From CBDFHV01 sp965247705 (GTDB taxonomy: Bacteria > Pseudomonadota > Alphaproteobacteria > Rhodospirillales > CAMCUA01), in the NCBI GenBank assembly GCA_965247705.1, contig CBDFHV010000083.1:124001-188000 (forward strand): a stretch of DNA of 64,000 nt. The letters are read 5' to 3'. Below the pieces are notes generated by a model. The model made no database searches. It saw nothing but the letters and a program-made list of their open reading frames with translations, and was not told where the DNA came from. Shown in pieces: positions 45,970 through 54,968 of this stretch (positions are counted from its first letter, which is position 1; every line of letters begins with the position of its first letter). The translations under genes were made by a program, and so were the position numbers.

Positions 45970-47328
45970 TCAGAACCGCATCTGGCCGCGCAGCATCACA
46001 GCGTGATCCGCGGCGGCATCGTTGGCCGGCTCGCGCCGCGCGCCCTCGAAGCTCAGGTCGAACGCGGGCGCGATCTCGAAGCGAATACCGATCCGGTAAC
46101 GTCGCGACCCTTCGTCCGCCAGCGCGAACCCGCCATAGGGTGTCAGCAGCCCCTGGCCGCCGAGCGCGCCGAAGCCATAGCCGAGCTCGCCGTCCAGCCG
46201 CATCTGCGGGACGTTGTCATTGGCCGTCCCATCGTCGCTCGCCAGTTCGGCGACGTCCTGGTCCCACAGACGATCCACCCCGCTCGCCGTCTCGCCCCAG
46301 GCCGGGAAGAGGCTGAACGACAGTCCCCGCCCTTCGGCGCCCGGGTCGAGGCGGAGCGAGCCGCCGAGGCCCCATTCCCGGTAATCGCTCTGCCCCGCCA
46401 GCACCCGGCCGTTGCCCTCGATCGTCAGGCCCGAAGCCGGGTCGCGATAACGCAAGCTGCCGCCGATCTCGATGCCGGTGCCGGTGATCCCGTCGCCCCC
46501 GTCATGGCGCAGACCCAGCTCCAGGGACGGCGTCAGGGACCCGCCCGAGGCCAGCGCCTGCTCGTGGCTGCCCTCCAGCGCCAGCCGCAGACGGTTGGCG
46601 TTCACCGTCTGCTGCGCGATCAGGCCGTCGTCGCCCTCGCCCTCGACCTCGACCTGCGCCCACGAGGCCTCGCCCTTGAGCATGAGCGTCGTCGTGCCGC
46701 CCGCGATCGGCGACTCATCGGTCATCAAGGGACCGCTCGCGCCCGCCGCCGCCGTCTTGAGCGTCGTGTCGCTGCGCCTTACCGGGTAGTCGGGGTCGCC
46801 ATCGCGCACCTGCGCGTCCTCGATCTCGATATCGCCCCACCCATAGCCCACCGTCGCCCAGAGACCGAGACCCTGTGGCGAGGTCCAGCCCAGATAGGGA
46901 TGAACGCTGGTCATCCGGCTCTGATAGTCGCCGCGCACCGGCGACGATCCGGTACCGTCGCTATAGTCGAATTCGCCGATCGAGCGCGACAGCGCGAGCC
47001 CGGTCAGGAGATCGTCGCGCAGGCATCCGTCGATGCCGATCTGGCCGGTCAGCACCGTGCCGTCCCAGGCGAAGGCGGACTCCGTGCTCTCCAGCACCTG
47101 CCGCTCGCCCCGGCCCCACACCACCGGCCCGCCGGCGCCGGGTGCCATGCCGTCGTTCACCGCCGCGAGCGGCAGCCGGAAGGACGAGCCAGCCAGCACG
47201 TCGTCGAGGGTGAGCGTACCGTCCTCGATCGCCGGCGCGTTGGATCGCAGCGTGTCATAGAGTGTCGATCCCGCCGGCCAGCGTGTAGGCGGCCGCCTGT
47301 TTGCCGCACGCCTCGTCCATGCGCGCAC
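45970..47328 (-). CDS. Outer-membrane beta-barrel (translocator) part of the Fn3 autotransporter, out of frame
   Basis: From about 47271 the frame reads GSTLYDTLRSNAPAIEDGTL and then a beta-barrel of about 430 residues (GLGLWATVGYGWGDIEIEDA; LRLALEGSHEQALASGGSLT; RYRIGIRFEIAPAFDLSFEG) ending in VMLRGQMRF, with the C-terminal Phe of outer-membrane proteins. Residues before 47271 in this frame have no similarity. A 1-nt change in GGCGGGATCG would join it to the passenger protein. If the shift is real, the passenger would lack its anchor. Confidence 0.75.
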   Translation of the reverse strand: MRAWTRRAANRRPPTRWPAGSTLYDTLRSNAPAIEDGTLTLDDVLAGSSFRLPLAAVNDGMAPGAGGPVVWGRGERQVLESTESAFAWDGTVLTGQIGIDGCLRDDLLTGLALSRSIGEFDYSDGTGSSPVRGDYQSRMTSVHPYLGWTSPQGLGLWATVGYGWGDIEIEDAQVRDGDPDYPVRRSDTTLKTAAAGASGPLMTDESPIAGGTTTLMLKGEASWAQVEVEGEGDDGLIAQQTVNANRLRLALEGSHEQALASGGSLTPSLELGLRHDGGDGITGTGIEIGGSLRYRDPASGLTIEGNGRVLAGQSDYREWGLGGSLRLDPGAEGRGLSFSLFPAWGETASGVDRLWDQDVAELASDDGTANDNVPQMRLDGELGYGFGALGGQGLLTPYGGFALADEGSRRYRIGIRFEIAPAFDLSFEGARREPANDAAADHAVMLRGQMRF

Positions 47329-50300
47329 CGATCGCCCGGTTGGTCACATCGGCGAGGGTCAGCGCGTGCTTGGAGAGAATCTCGTCGTTCAGGCGCCGGA
47401 AGCGCGCCTGGACCACGGCGCCTTCAGCGTCGATGATGGTCAGCGTGGCCGCGGCCGGCGCGCCTTTCGCCACGTCCGTGGGCAGGTCACCGAAGCCCAG
47501 CGCCACCCTCACGTCATGGAAATTGTCGTCTTGTTGGGCCTGTCCCGTGGCCTCGATGGTGAAGCTCCTGGTGGTGTCGCCCATCTCCTCGAATTTGAGC
47601 GTGACGGTCCCGGTCGCAGGATCCAAGACATCCGGATCCGTAACCGTAACCGTATAGTCGGCCGCCACGGTCCGGCCCAGTGGGGTCACCGTGATCGGGA
47701 TCTCCAGCGCGTCGGCCGCTTGCTTGCTCAGCTTCACCGTCACCCTGACCGGATCGCCGCCCTCTTCGACCGCATAGGCCGCGGCGCCGAAGCGCACCGA
47801 ATACACCCGCACCACGCTAATGGCCATGGCGTACGCCACGCTGTCGCTCTCGCCGTCACTGACCTTGAACCCGAACGTCGCGATAGGATCGCCGTGCGCG
47901 TTCTCCGGCGGAGTGTAGAGGAGGTTGCCCGCTTCGAGGTCGGCCGGCGTCACCTGCGGGGGTGGGGTGACGCTGGTGATGGCCGCGCCGTTAAGCGACA
48001 GCGTCCCCCGGTCATTCCCCTCGTCATCCACGGGCGGCGAGGCGATCGTCACGTGGTGCAGTGTGTTCTCTTCGATGTCCGAATAGTCGAAGTCTTTCAT
48101 CGTAAAGCGGTACGATTCGTTATCGTTCATAGACACCTTCCCGTTGTAACCCGTGGGGGGGTTGTTGAACGGCGTGGCGTTGGCGGCGGATGCGTCGCCC
48201 TCGCCGGCATCGTTCATCGCGCGCACTGCCAACGTGTACTCGGTGCCGTTTTCCAGGCTGGGAACGGTGTATCCGGTGGCATTGGTCTGGCCATGGGCGC
48301 TGTTGGGGATGTTGGTGAAGCTATCGTCACCGTTGATGCTGACCTGGTAGCCGGTGATGGTGCTGTCGTTCGGATCGGTCCAGGCAAGTGTAACCTTGCG
48401 GTAACCCGGCCCGACCGAGGAAATCTCCGGGGCGGCCGGCGGCGCAATCGGCCTGGCGGTCACGGTGGATGCCGGGCCGTTACCGGGATCGTTTACCGCG
48501 CGCACCGCAAAGGTGTACTCGGTGCCGTTGGTCAGGCCGGTCACGATGTATCCGGTGGGGGGCGCATTGGGGTCGGTTACGGGGATGTTCGCCCAGTCAG
48601 TGTAGGTATTGTCGTCGCTGCTCCTCACCTTCGAGCGGACCTGGTACTTGGTGATCGATCTGTCGCTCGGATCGTTCCACGCAAGCACCACCTGGCCGTC
48701 GCCCGGCGTGGCCGAGGAAATCGTCGGGGCGTCCGGCACCGCAATCGGCGTGGCCCCCACGCTGGAGGCTTCGCCGTCACCGGAAGCGTTCACCGCGCGC
48801 AGCTCAAACCCGTACGCGCTGCCGTTAGTCAGGCCGGTCACGGTGTAGGTGGTGGTGGTCGCACTGCTGCCGACGATGTCGCTCCAGTCGCCGAAATCGG
48901 CGCCGCTCACCCTCTGCCGGTACTGATACTTGGTGATGCTGCTGTCGTTCGGATCGTCCCAGGTCAGCACAGCCTGCCCGTTAGCCGGCATGGCCGCGAG
49001 GTTCGCCGGGGCGGCCGGCACCGGCACCGGCGTGGCGTCCACGCTGCCCGCTCTGCCGGTGATCACGGTGTCGTCCCCGGACGTATCCACCGCCTGCACC
49101 GTGAAGGTGTAGTCGGTGCGATTGGTCAAGCCGGGAATGAGCAGGGTCGTCTGATCCCCCGAGCCGGGCGAGAGAAACGTTTCCAAGAGCGGGTCCACGG
49201 AGTTGATGGGCGTGTAGTAGGTGCTGACCTTATAACGGTCGATCCCGGGGTCGCCCCTGTCCCACGTCAGCATGACCTGGCCCTCGCCCGGCGCCGCCAC
49301 CAGACCGGTCGGCGCGGGCCACAGGGGCGTGGCGGTCGCTTCGAGTGACGCCGCGCCGGCACCGGACAGATTCACCGCGCGCAGCTTGAACGTGTACGCG
49401 GTGCCGTTCGTCAGGCGGGTACCGGTGCCGTCGCTCAGGACGGTCACGGTGTGTGTGGTGGTGGCCGCACCGCTGCCCTCGATATCGATGAAGGTCGTGC
49501 CACCGTCGGTGCTGTACTGGTATCCGCTGACCGTGTTGTTGTCCGGGTCGTCCCAGGACAGTGTGACCTGACGGTCCTCCCCCTCCGTGCCCATGAGGCC
49601 CGTCGGGGCGGCCGGGAGCGTCGGGGCGGTCACGGTAGACGCCGCGCCCACACCAGAAGCGTTCTCCGCGCGCAGCGCCAAGGTGTACTCGGTGCCGTTG
49701 GTCAGGCCGGTCACGATGTATCCGGTGGGGGGCGCATCGGGGTCGGTGACGGCGATGTCCGTCCAGGCAGTGTAGGTGCTGTCGTCGCTGTCCTTCACCT
49801 TCGAGCGGACCTGGTACTTGGTGATCGAGGTGTCGCTCGGATCGGCCCACTCAAGCGCAACCTGGCGGTCGCCCGGCGTGACCGAGGAAATCGTCGGGGC
49901 GGCCGGCACCGCAATCGGCCTGGCGTTCACGGTGGCTACCAGGCCGTTACCGGTAGAATTCACCGCGCGCAGCGCAAGCGTGTACTCAGTGCCGTTGGTC
50001 AGGTCCATGACCGTGTGTGCAGTGGTGGTCGCACTGCTGCCCTCGATCTCGGCGAAGGTCGTACCGCCGTCGGTGCTGACCTCATAGTCATAGTTGCCGA
50101 TGGTTGCATCGTTGCTCGGCTTGCTCCAGCTCAGCGCCACCTGGCCGTCGCCCGGCGCGGCCGAGAGGTTCTCCGGGGCGTCCGGGATCGCAATCGGCAT
50201 GGCGTCCACGGTGGACGCCGGGCCCTCACCGCTACCGTTCCCCGCGCGCACCTCAAACGTGTAGGTCGTGCCGTTGGTCAGGCCGGTCGCGGTGTATGTG

Positions 50301-53300
50301 GTGGGGGGCGTGGGGGGCGTCGCATAGGGGTTGGGGTGGGTGATGTCCACCGGGTCAGTGTAGGTGCTGTCCTCGCTGTCCTTCACCTTCCAGCGCACCT
50401 GGTACTTGGTGATCGTGATATTGCCCGGATCGTCCCATTTCAGCACGACCCGGCTGTCACCCGGCGTGGCCGAGGAAATCGTCGGGGCGTCTGGCAGCGG
50501 CGGCGCCACCGGTGTGGCTTTCACGCTGGCCTTCACGCTGGTTTGGGTGCCGCCGGCTGTGGTCGACCACACCGTGAAGGTATATTCGGTGCCGTTAGTC
50601 AACGGATTATCGATACCAACGGTATCGTCAAGCGTCGACTTCGGTTCGCTTAAGCCGATGAGCGAAGAAAGTGCATAACCGGGGCCTATGGTTGTGAGAA
50701 TATAGTCTTTCGCCCCGGGGACGCCCTCCCACTCCAGATGGACCCGGGTGTGGTCCGGCGTAACCGTCAGGAAGGTCGGCGCGGGCCACCGGGGCGTGGC
50801 TTTATCGCTGGACGCCGCGCCCTCGCCGGAAGCGTTCACCGCCCGCAGCTCGACCGTGTACTCCCTGCCGTTGCTCAGGTCGGTCACGGTGTAGGTGAGG
50901 GTGTCGTCCGTTTCGCTTGCGCTGATGTCGCTGCTGCTGATGGCGACCCAGTCGCTGAAAGCGCGGCTGCCCCTCTTCTGCCGGTATTGGTACCCGGTGA
51001 TCGGGACGTTGCCCGGATCGTCCCAGGTCAGCGCCACCTCGCCCCCGTCGCTGCCCCGCGTGGCCGCGAAGTTCGCCGGGGCGGTCGGTACCGCGATCGG
51101 CGTGGCGATCACGGTGGCCCACGGGCCTTTACCGGAAGCGTTCTCTGCGCGCACCGCCAAGGTGTACTGGGTGCCGTTGATCACGGTGTTACCGCCACCA
51201 TCGCTCAGGAAGACTACGGTGTATTCGGTGGTGGTCGCGCTGCTGTCACCAATGGGGACGAAGGTCGTCACGCCGCCGTTGGTGCTGTAGTCGTACCCGC
51301 TGATCGTGAGGTTGTTCGGATCGTCCCAGGTAAGCAGAACCTCGCCGTCACCCGCCGTGGGCGTGAGGTCCGTCGGCGCGGCGGGCAGAGCCACCGCCGG
51401 TGTGGCGGTCGCGGTAGATGCCGCACCGGTGATCTGGAAATTGGTGAAGGTTCCCGACGCCGCCCGCACTGTGAAGGTGTAGTTGGTGCCGTCGGTCAAC
51501 CCGCCAACGGATACGGTCGTCTTATTCCCCGATCCGGACTCGTGCGCATTATCCGAAACCTGAGTGTTGGTGCCGGTGAGCGTCGTCCGGACCGCATAAC
51601 GGGCGATCCCGGAGCCGCCCGTGTCCCACTGCAGCACGACCCGGCCGCTGTCCGCCGCCGCCGTCACGACCGGCGCGGGCCACAGGGGCGTGGCGGTCAC
51701 GCGGGGCGCCGCGCCGGGACCGGAATCGTTCACCGCGCGCACCGCCAACGTGTAAAGGGTGCCGTTGGTCAGGCCGGTCACGGTGGTGGTGGTGGTGGCC
51801 GCGCTGCTGCCCTCGATATCGATGAAGTTCGTGCCGCCGTTGGTGCTGACCTGGTATTTGGTGATCGTGCTGTCGGCCGAACCGTCCCAGGTGAGCGCAA
51901 CCTCCTGGCTACGCGCCGTGGGCGAGAGATTCGCCGGGGGGTCCGGCACCGGCGCCGGCGTGGCGATCTTGCTGGAGGGCAGGCCGGTGATCACGGCGGT
52001 GCTGCCGGACGTATCCACCGCCCGCACCGTGAAGGTGTATTCGGTGCCGTTGGTCAAGGTGGAAATGGTGGTGGTCGTCGTGTTCCCCGATCCGGCCGGG
52101 ACGTCCAAGATCTCAGGCGTCGCGCCGCTGCTGGTGGCCTGCCAATGGATCCGATAATGGGTGATCAAGGCGTCGCCCGTATCCCACTGCAATATGGTTT
52201 TGCGGTCGCCCGGATCCGCCGCCAGATCGGCCGGCGCGGGCCACAGTGGCGTGGCGGTGATGGCGGCGGCCGTGCCGCCAGCTAAATCGTTAGCCGCGCG
52301 CAGCGCCAACGTGTATGCGGTTCCGTTGGTCAGGCCGGTCACATCGTGTGTGGTGGTGGCCGCACTGCTGCCGATGATGTTAGTGTAGTTAACGCCGCCG
52401 TCGGTGCTCACCTGGTATTTGGCAATCGTGCTGTCGGCCGGATCGTCCCAGGTCAGAGTGGCCTTGCGGTCTTCACCCTGCGTGACCGAGAGGTTCGCCG
52501 GGGCGGGCCACAGGGGAATAGCATCGGCGTCGGCCGGATTGCCGTTTCCGGAAGCGTTCACCGCGCGCAGCGCCAACGTGTACGCGGTGCCGTTGCTCAG
52601 GCCGGTCACGATGTGTGTGGTGGTGGTGTAACTGCTGCCATTCATATGGTTGAAGGTACCGCCGCCGTCGGTGCTGTACTGGTACTTCCTGATGGTGTTG
52701 TCGCCCGGATTGGTCCAGGACAGCGTGACTTGGCCGTCACCCGCCGTAGCCGAGAGGCCCTCCGGGGCGGCCGGTGGCGCGCGCGGCGTCGCGGTCGCGG
52801 TGGATTCCTGGCCGGGACCGGAAGCGTTCCGCGCGCGCAGCTTGAACGTGTACTCGGTGCCGTTGGTCAGGCCGGTCACGGTGTGTTCGGTGGTGTCCGC
52901 ACCGCTGCCGTCGATGTCCGTCCACGCAGTGTAGGTGCTGTCGTCGCTGTCCGTCACCTTCGAGCGGACCTGGTATCTGGCGATCGTGTCACCGCCCGGA
53001 TTGGACCAGGACAGCGTGACCGCGCCGTCACCCGGCACGGGCAAGAGGTTAGTCGGGGCGGCCGGAAGCGTCGCGGCGGTCACGGTGGCTGCTGCGCCGT
53101 TGCCGCCAACATTCTTCGCACGCACCGCAAACCTGTACGCGGTGCTGCTGGTGAGGCCGGTCACGGTGTATCCGGTGGGGGGCGCATCGGGGTCGGTGAC
53201 GGCGATGTTCGCCCACGCAGTGTAGGTGCAGTCGTCGCAGTCCGTCACCTTCGAGCGGACCTGGTATCTGGTGATCGTGTTGTTGCCCGGATCGCCCCAG

Positions 53301-54328
53301 GTCAGCGTCACCTCGTCGGTTTCATCCGACGCGGCCGAGAGGTTCGGGGCGGCCGGAAGCGTCGCGGTGGTCACGGTGGCTGCTGCGCCGTTGCCGCCAA
53401 CATTCTTCGCACGCACCGCAAACGTGTACGCGGTGCCGCTGGTGAGGCCGGTCACGGTGTAGCTGTCGGTGCTCGCATCACTGCCGTCGATGTCGGTCCA
53501 GTTGCCGTAGGCGCCGTCGCCTGTTTTCCAGCGATACTGGTACTTGGTGATCGTGTTGTTGGCCGGATCGTCCCAGGTCAGCGCCACCTGGGTTTCACCC
53601 GGCGCGGCCGAGAGGTTCGGGGCCGCCGGGGCCAAGGTGTTCCCCTGGACCCTGATTTGTATCGAAGTCGAGTACACACCGCCATCACCCTCCCAGCCCC
53701 CGGTTCCGTCAGACCGGCGCGTGTAGCGGTGATCGCCGATGCTCCACCCTATGGCCTTGCCGGAATCTTCGTTGTCGTTAGCCGTCAGGTTCCAACGAGG
53801 TCTGGTTCCGCTACCGTCAAACGTCATGTGCACGAAGTATTGGGTGTCTCGATTCAGACGGGCTCCGCCAGGGGCGGTGAATGTCTGGAGTCCCGTCCCC
53901 ACGTTGGACGGGTTGGTCAAGGTGTATAAGACCGCGTTGCTCGGGCGACCCGATCCGGTGGCGGCTCTCACCGTGACCGTCAGGGTTCCACTACCCGGAG
54001 CCCCCTGCGTGTCCAACTGGATACTTGATAGGTCGTAGCCCCGCGTATTCTGGCCCGTAAAGAACCCCTGAGCGCAGTCTAGTTCTATTACTGGTTCAGA
54101 ACCCAAGACACATGCTGTATGGCCGTGAGTGGTTTGCCCCGTGTTGCTCACGAGGGTCTGGGCGTGCGCCGGCGCCGAAAAGCCGAGCAGCAGCGCGGCG
54201 GCGGCGAGGAACGCGCCGATGCCCGCCAGCCGTGGGAAAAGTCTCACGGAAACTGTCCTCCTACGCGCGCCCGTTCGATACAACGCCGGGCTACTTGCGT
54301 TTTCGGCGTCGATAATGTCGTTATTCAT
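47255..54328 (-). CDS. Giant secreted fibronectin-III repeat protein (autotransporter-like passenger)
   Basis: 2357 residues. A long basic N-terminus leads to a signal peptide (GAFLAAAALLLGFSAPAHAQ). Then come a beta-sandwich domain (about 57-230); about 19 tandem Fn3 domains (about 232-2050) with repeats like VTGLTNGTEYTFAVRAVN and DPxDxTITKYQ; a cadherin/VCBS-like domain (about 2055-2170; NPPTGYNGK, FGFKVSDGESDSVAYAMAI); a Calx-beta-like domain (VRFGAAAYAVEEGGDPVRVT); and a linker TLADVTNRAIGARMDEACG found before autotransporter barrels. It stops at GGIDTL because of a frameshift; the barrel follows in another frame. A likely role is surface adhesion. Confidence 0.85.
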   Translation of the reverse strand: MNNDIIDAENASSPALYRTGARRRTVSVRLFPRLAGIGAFLAAAALLLGFSAPAHAQTLVSNTGQTTHGHTACVLGSEPVIELDCAQGFFTGQNTRGYDLSSIQLDTQGAPGSGTLTVTVRAATGSGRPSNAVLYTLTNPSNVGTGLQTFTAPGGARLNRDTQYFVHMTFDGSGTRPRWNLTANDNEDSGKAIGWSIGDHRYTRRSDGTGGWEGDGGVYSTSIQIRVQGNTLAPAAPNLSAAPGETQVALTWDDPANNTITKYQYRWKTGDGAYGNWTDIDGSDASTDSYTVTGLTSGTAYTFAVRAKNVGGNGAAATVTTATLPAAPNLSAASDETDEVTLTWGDPGNNTITRYQVRSKVTDCDDCTYTAWANIAVTDPDAPPTGYTVTGLTSSTAYRFAVRAKNVGGNGAAATVTAATLPAAPTNLLPVPGDGAVTLSWSNPGGDTIARYQVRSKVTDSDDSTYTAWTDIDGSGADTTEHTVTGLTNGTEYTFKLRARNASGPGQESTATATPRAPPAAPEGLSATAGDGQVTLSWTNPGDNTIRKYQYSTDGGGTFNHMNGSSYTTTTHIVTGLSNGTAYTLALRAVNASGNGNPADADAIPLWPAPANLSVTQGEDRKATLTWDDPADSTIAKYQVSTDGGVNYTNIIGSSAATTTHDVTGLTNGTAYTLALRAANDLAGGTAAAITATPLWPAPADLAADPGDRKTILQWDTGDALITHYRIHWQATSSGATPEILDVPAGSGNTTTTTISTLTNGTEYTFTVRAVDTSGSTAVITGLPSSKIATPAPVPDPPANLSPTARSQEVALTWDGSADSTITKYQVSTNGGTNFIDIEGSSAATTTTTVTGLTNGTLYTLAVRAVNDSGPGAAPRVTATPLWPAPVVTAAADSGRVVLQWDTGGSGIARYAVRTTLTGTNTQVSDNAHESGSGNKTTVSVGGLTDGTNYTFTVRAASGTFTNFQITGAASTATATPAVALPAAPTDLTPTAGDGEVLLTWDDPNNLTISGYDYSTNGGVTTFVPIGDSSATTTEYTVVFLSDGGGNTVINGTQYTLAVRAENASGKGPWATVIATPIAVPTAPANFAATRGSDGGEVALTWDDPGNVPITGYQYRQKRGSRAFSDWVAISSSDISASETDDTLTYTVTDLSNGREYTVELRAVNASGEGAASSDKATPRWPAPTFLTVTPDHTRVHLEWEGVPGAKDYILTTIGPGYALSSLIGLSEPKSTLDDTVGIDNPLTNGTEYTFTVWSTTAGGTQTSVKASVKATPVAPPLPDAPTISSATPGDSRVVLKWDDPGNITITKYQVRWKVKDSEDSTYTDPVDITHPNPYATPPTPPTTYTATGLTNGTTYTFEVRAGNGSGEGPASTVDAMPIAIPDAPENLSAAPGDGQVALSWSKPSNDATIGNYDYEVSTDGGTTFAEIEGSSATTTAHTVMDLTNGTEYTLALRAVNSTGNGLVATVNARPIAVPAAPTISSVTPGDRQVALEWADPSDTSITKYQVRSKVKDSDDSTYTAWTDIAVTDPDAPPTGYIVTGLTNGTEYTLALRAENASGVGAASTVTAPTLPAAPTGLMGTEGEDRQVTLSWDDPDNNTVSGYQYSTDGGTTFIDIEGSGAATTTHTVTVLSDGTGTRLTNGTAYTFKLRAVNLSGAGAASLEATATPLWPAPTGLVAAPGEGQVMLTWDRGDPGIDRYKVSTYYTPINSVDPLLETFLSPGSGDQTTLLIPGLTNRTDYTFTVQAVDTSGDDTVITGRAGSVDATPVPVPAAPANLAAMPANGQAVLTWDDPNDSSITKYQYRQRVSGADFGDWSDIVGSSATTTTYTVTGLTNGSAYGFELRAVNASGDGEASSVGATPIAVPDAPTISSATPGDGQVVLAWNDPSDRSITKYQVRSKVRSSDDNTYTDWANIPVTDPNAPPTGYIVTGLTNGTEYTFAVRAVNDPGNGPASTVTARPIAPPAAPEISSVGPGYRKVTLAWTDPNDSTITGYQVSINGDDSFTNIPNSAHGQTNATGYTVPSLENGTEYTLAVRAMNDAGEGDASAANATPFNNPPTGYNGKVSMNDNESYRFTMKDFDYSDIEENTLHHVTIASPPVDDEGNDRGTLSLNGAAITSVTPPPQVTPADLEAGNLLYTPPENAHGDPIATFGFKVSDGESDSVAYAMAISVVRVYSVRFGAAAYAVEEGGDPVRVTVKLSKQAADALEIPITVTPLGRTVAADYTVTVTDPDVLDPATGTVTLKFEEMGDTTRSFTIEATGQAQQDDNFHDVRVALGFGDLPTDVAKGAPAAATLTIIDAEGAVVQARFRRLNDEILSKHALTLADVTNRAIGARMDEACGKQAAAYTLAGGIDTL

Positions 54329-54557
54329 GATTCATGTTGGTCTGCTTGCGGTCAAGCTATACCCTTCGCCGGCCGCGGGCCTCGCTGGCGGCCTTCGGCC
54401 GGTGACGGTACCACGGGGCGCACCCTTTCGATCTCGAAGCGGCCGGCGAATGACGCGATACCGACGCTCAGACGCCGGGATTCAGTGTTCGTGGTCGGAC
54501 TTCACTAGCCGCCCGCCGGCGGCGAAGACGATCACGTCGTCGACGCGCCGGCCCCTG

Positions 54558-54839
54558 TCACGAGCGCACGCCCTCATACACCGCCGCACACTGCATCGGC
54601 GGCATGACCGAACTGCGGCATTCGCCCCGCTCGGCAAGCGTCCATCGGATGTCAGGCAGCCCCGCCCGAGAGCCGAAGACCCGCATCAAACTCTCGACTC
54701 GATAGCGGCCACGCCGACCGCAGGGCGCGCAGACCACGGTGAGCGTCGCCCGCGCGTCCAGATCGCATAACCGCACCGCGCCGCAGCCGGCCACGAGCTG
54801 TCTCAGTGGCCAGTTGCTATCGGATTCGGATAGATTCAT
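54558..54839 (-). CDS. Small zinc-ribbon-like hypothetical protein
   Basis: A 93-residue protein with CAPCGRRGRYRVESLM, a Cys-x2-Cys plus basic helix pattern seen in short mobile-element-associated proteins, and a later ECRSSVMPPMQC that could supply further ligands. AGAAGG lies directly before ATG 54839. The TGTTCTC operator pair is only 9 nt upstream. The stretch 54340-54557 between it and the Fn3 gene has no supported gene. Confidence 0.6.
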   Translation of the reverse strand: MNLSESDSNWPLRQLVAGCGAVRLCDLDARATLTVVCAPCGRRGRYRVESLMRVFGSRAGLPDIRWTLAERGECRSSVMPPMQCAAVYEGVRS

Positions 54840-54847
54840 CCTTCTGA

Positions 54848-54886
54848 TGTTCTCGTATTGTTCTCATGATCCATTCACTCTATAGT
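54848..54886 (+). promoter_or_regulatory. Promoter with TGTTCTC operator pair for the ATPase operon
   Basis: TGTTCTC at 54848-54854 and 54859-54865 (11-bp spacing) repeats the arrangement at 31614-31631. A plus-strand promoter TTGTTC (54858-54863), 17 nt, TATAGT (54881-54886) overlaps the second copy, so a protein bound here would block RNA polymerase. It also lies next to the start of the minus-strand zinc-ribbon gene. Confidence 0.6.
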
Positions 54887-54968
54887 GCCTCGCTTCGATC
54901 GTCGACTCGGGGCCTGGCGGCACGCCTGAGACCACCGCGCGGCGCTCGCGGCCAGGGAGGACGGCACA

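Noticed and set aside
47366..54038. Several long plus-strand frames across the Fn3 gene
   Set aside because: They mirror the repeat structure of the minus-strand Fn3 gene and show periodic, low-complexity protein with no signal of selection.
47255..54328. Possible CRISPR or simple tandem DNA repeat
   Set aside because: The repeats are about 285 bp, code for Fn3 domains and vary between units; there are no short identical repeats with spacers.
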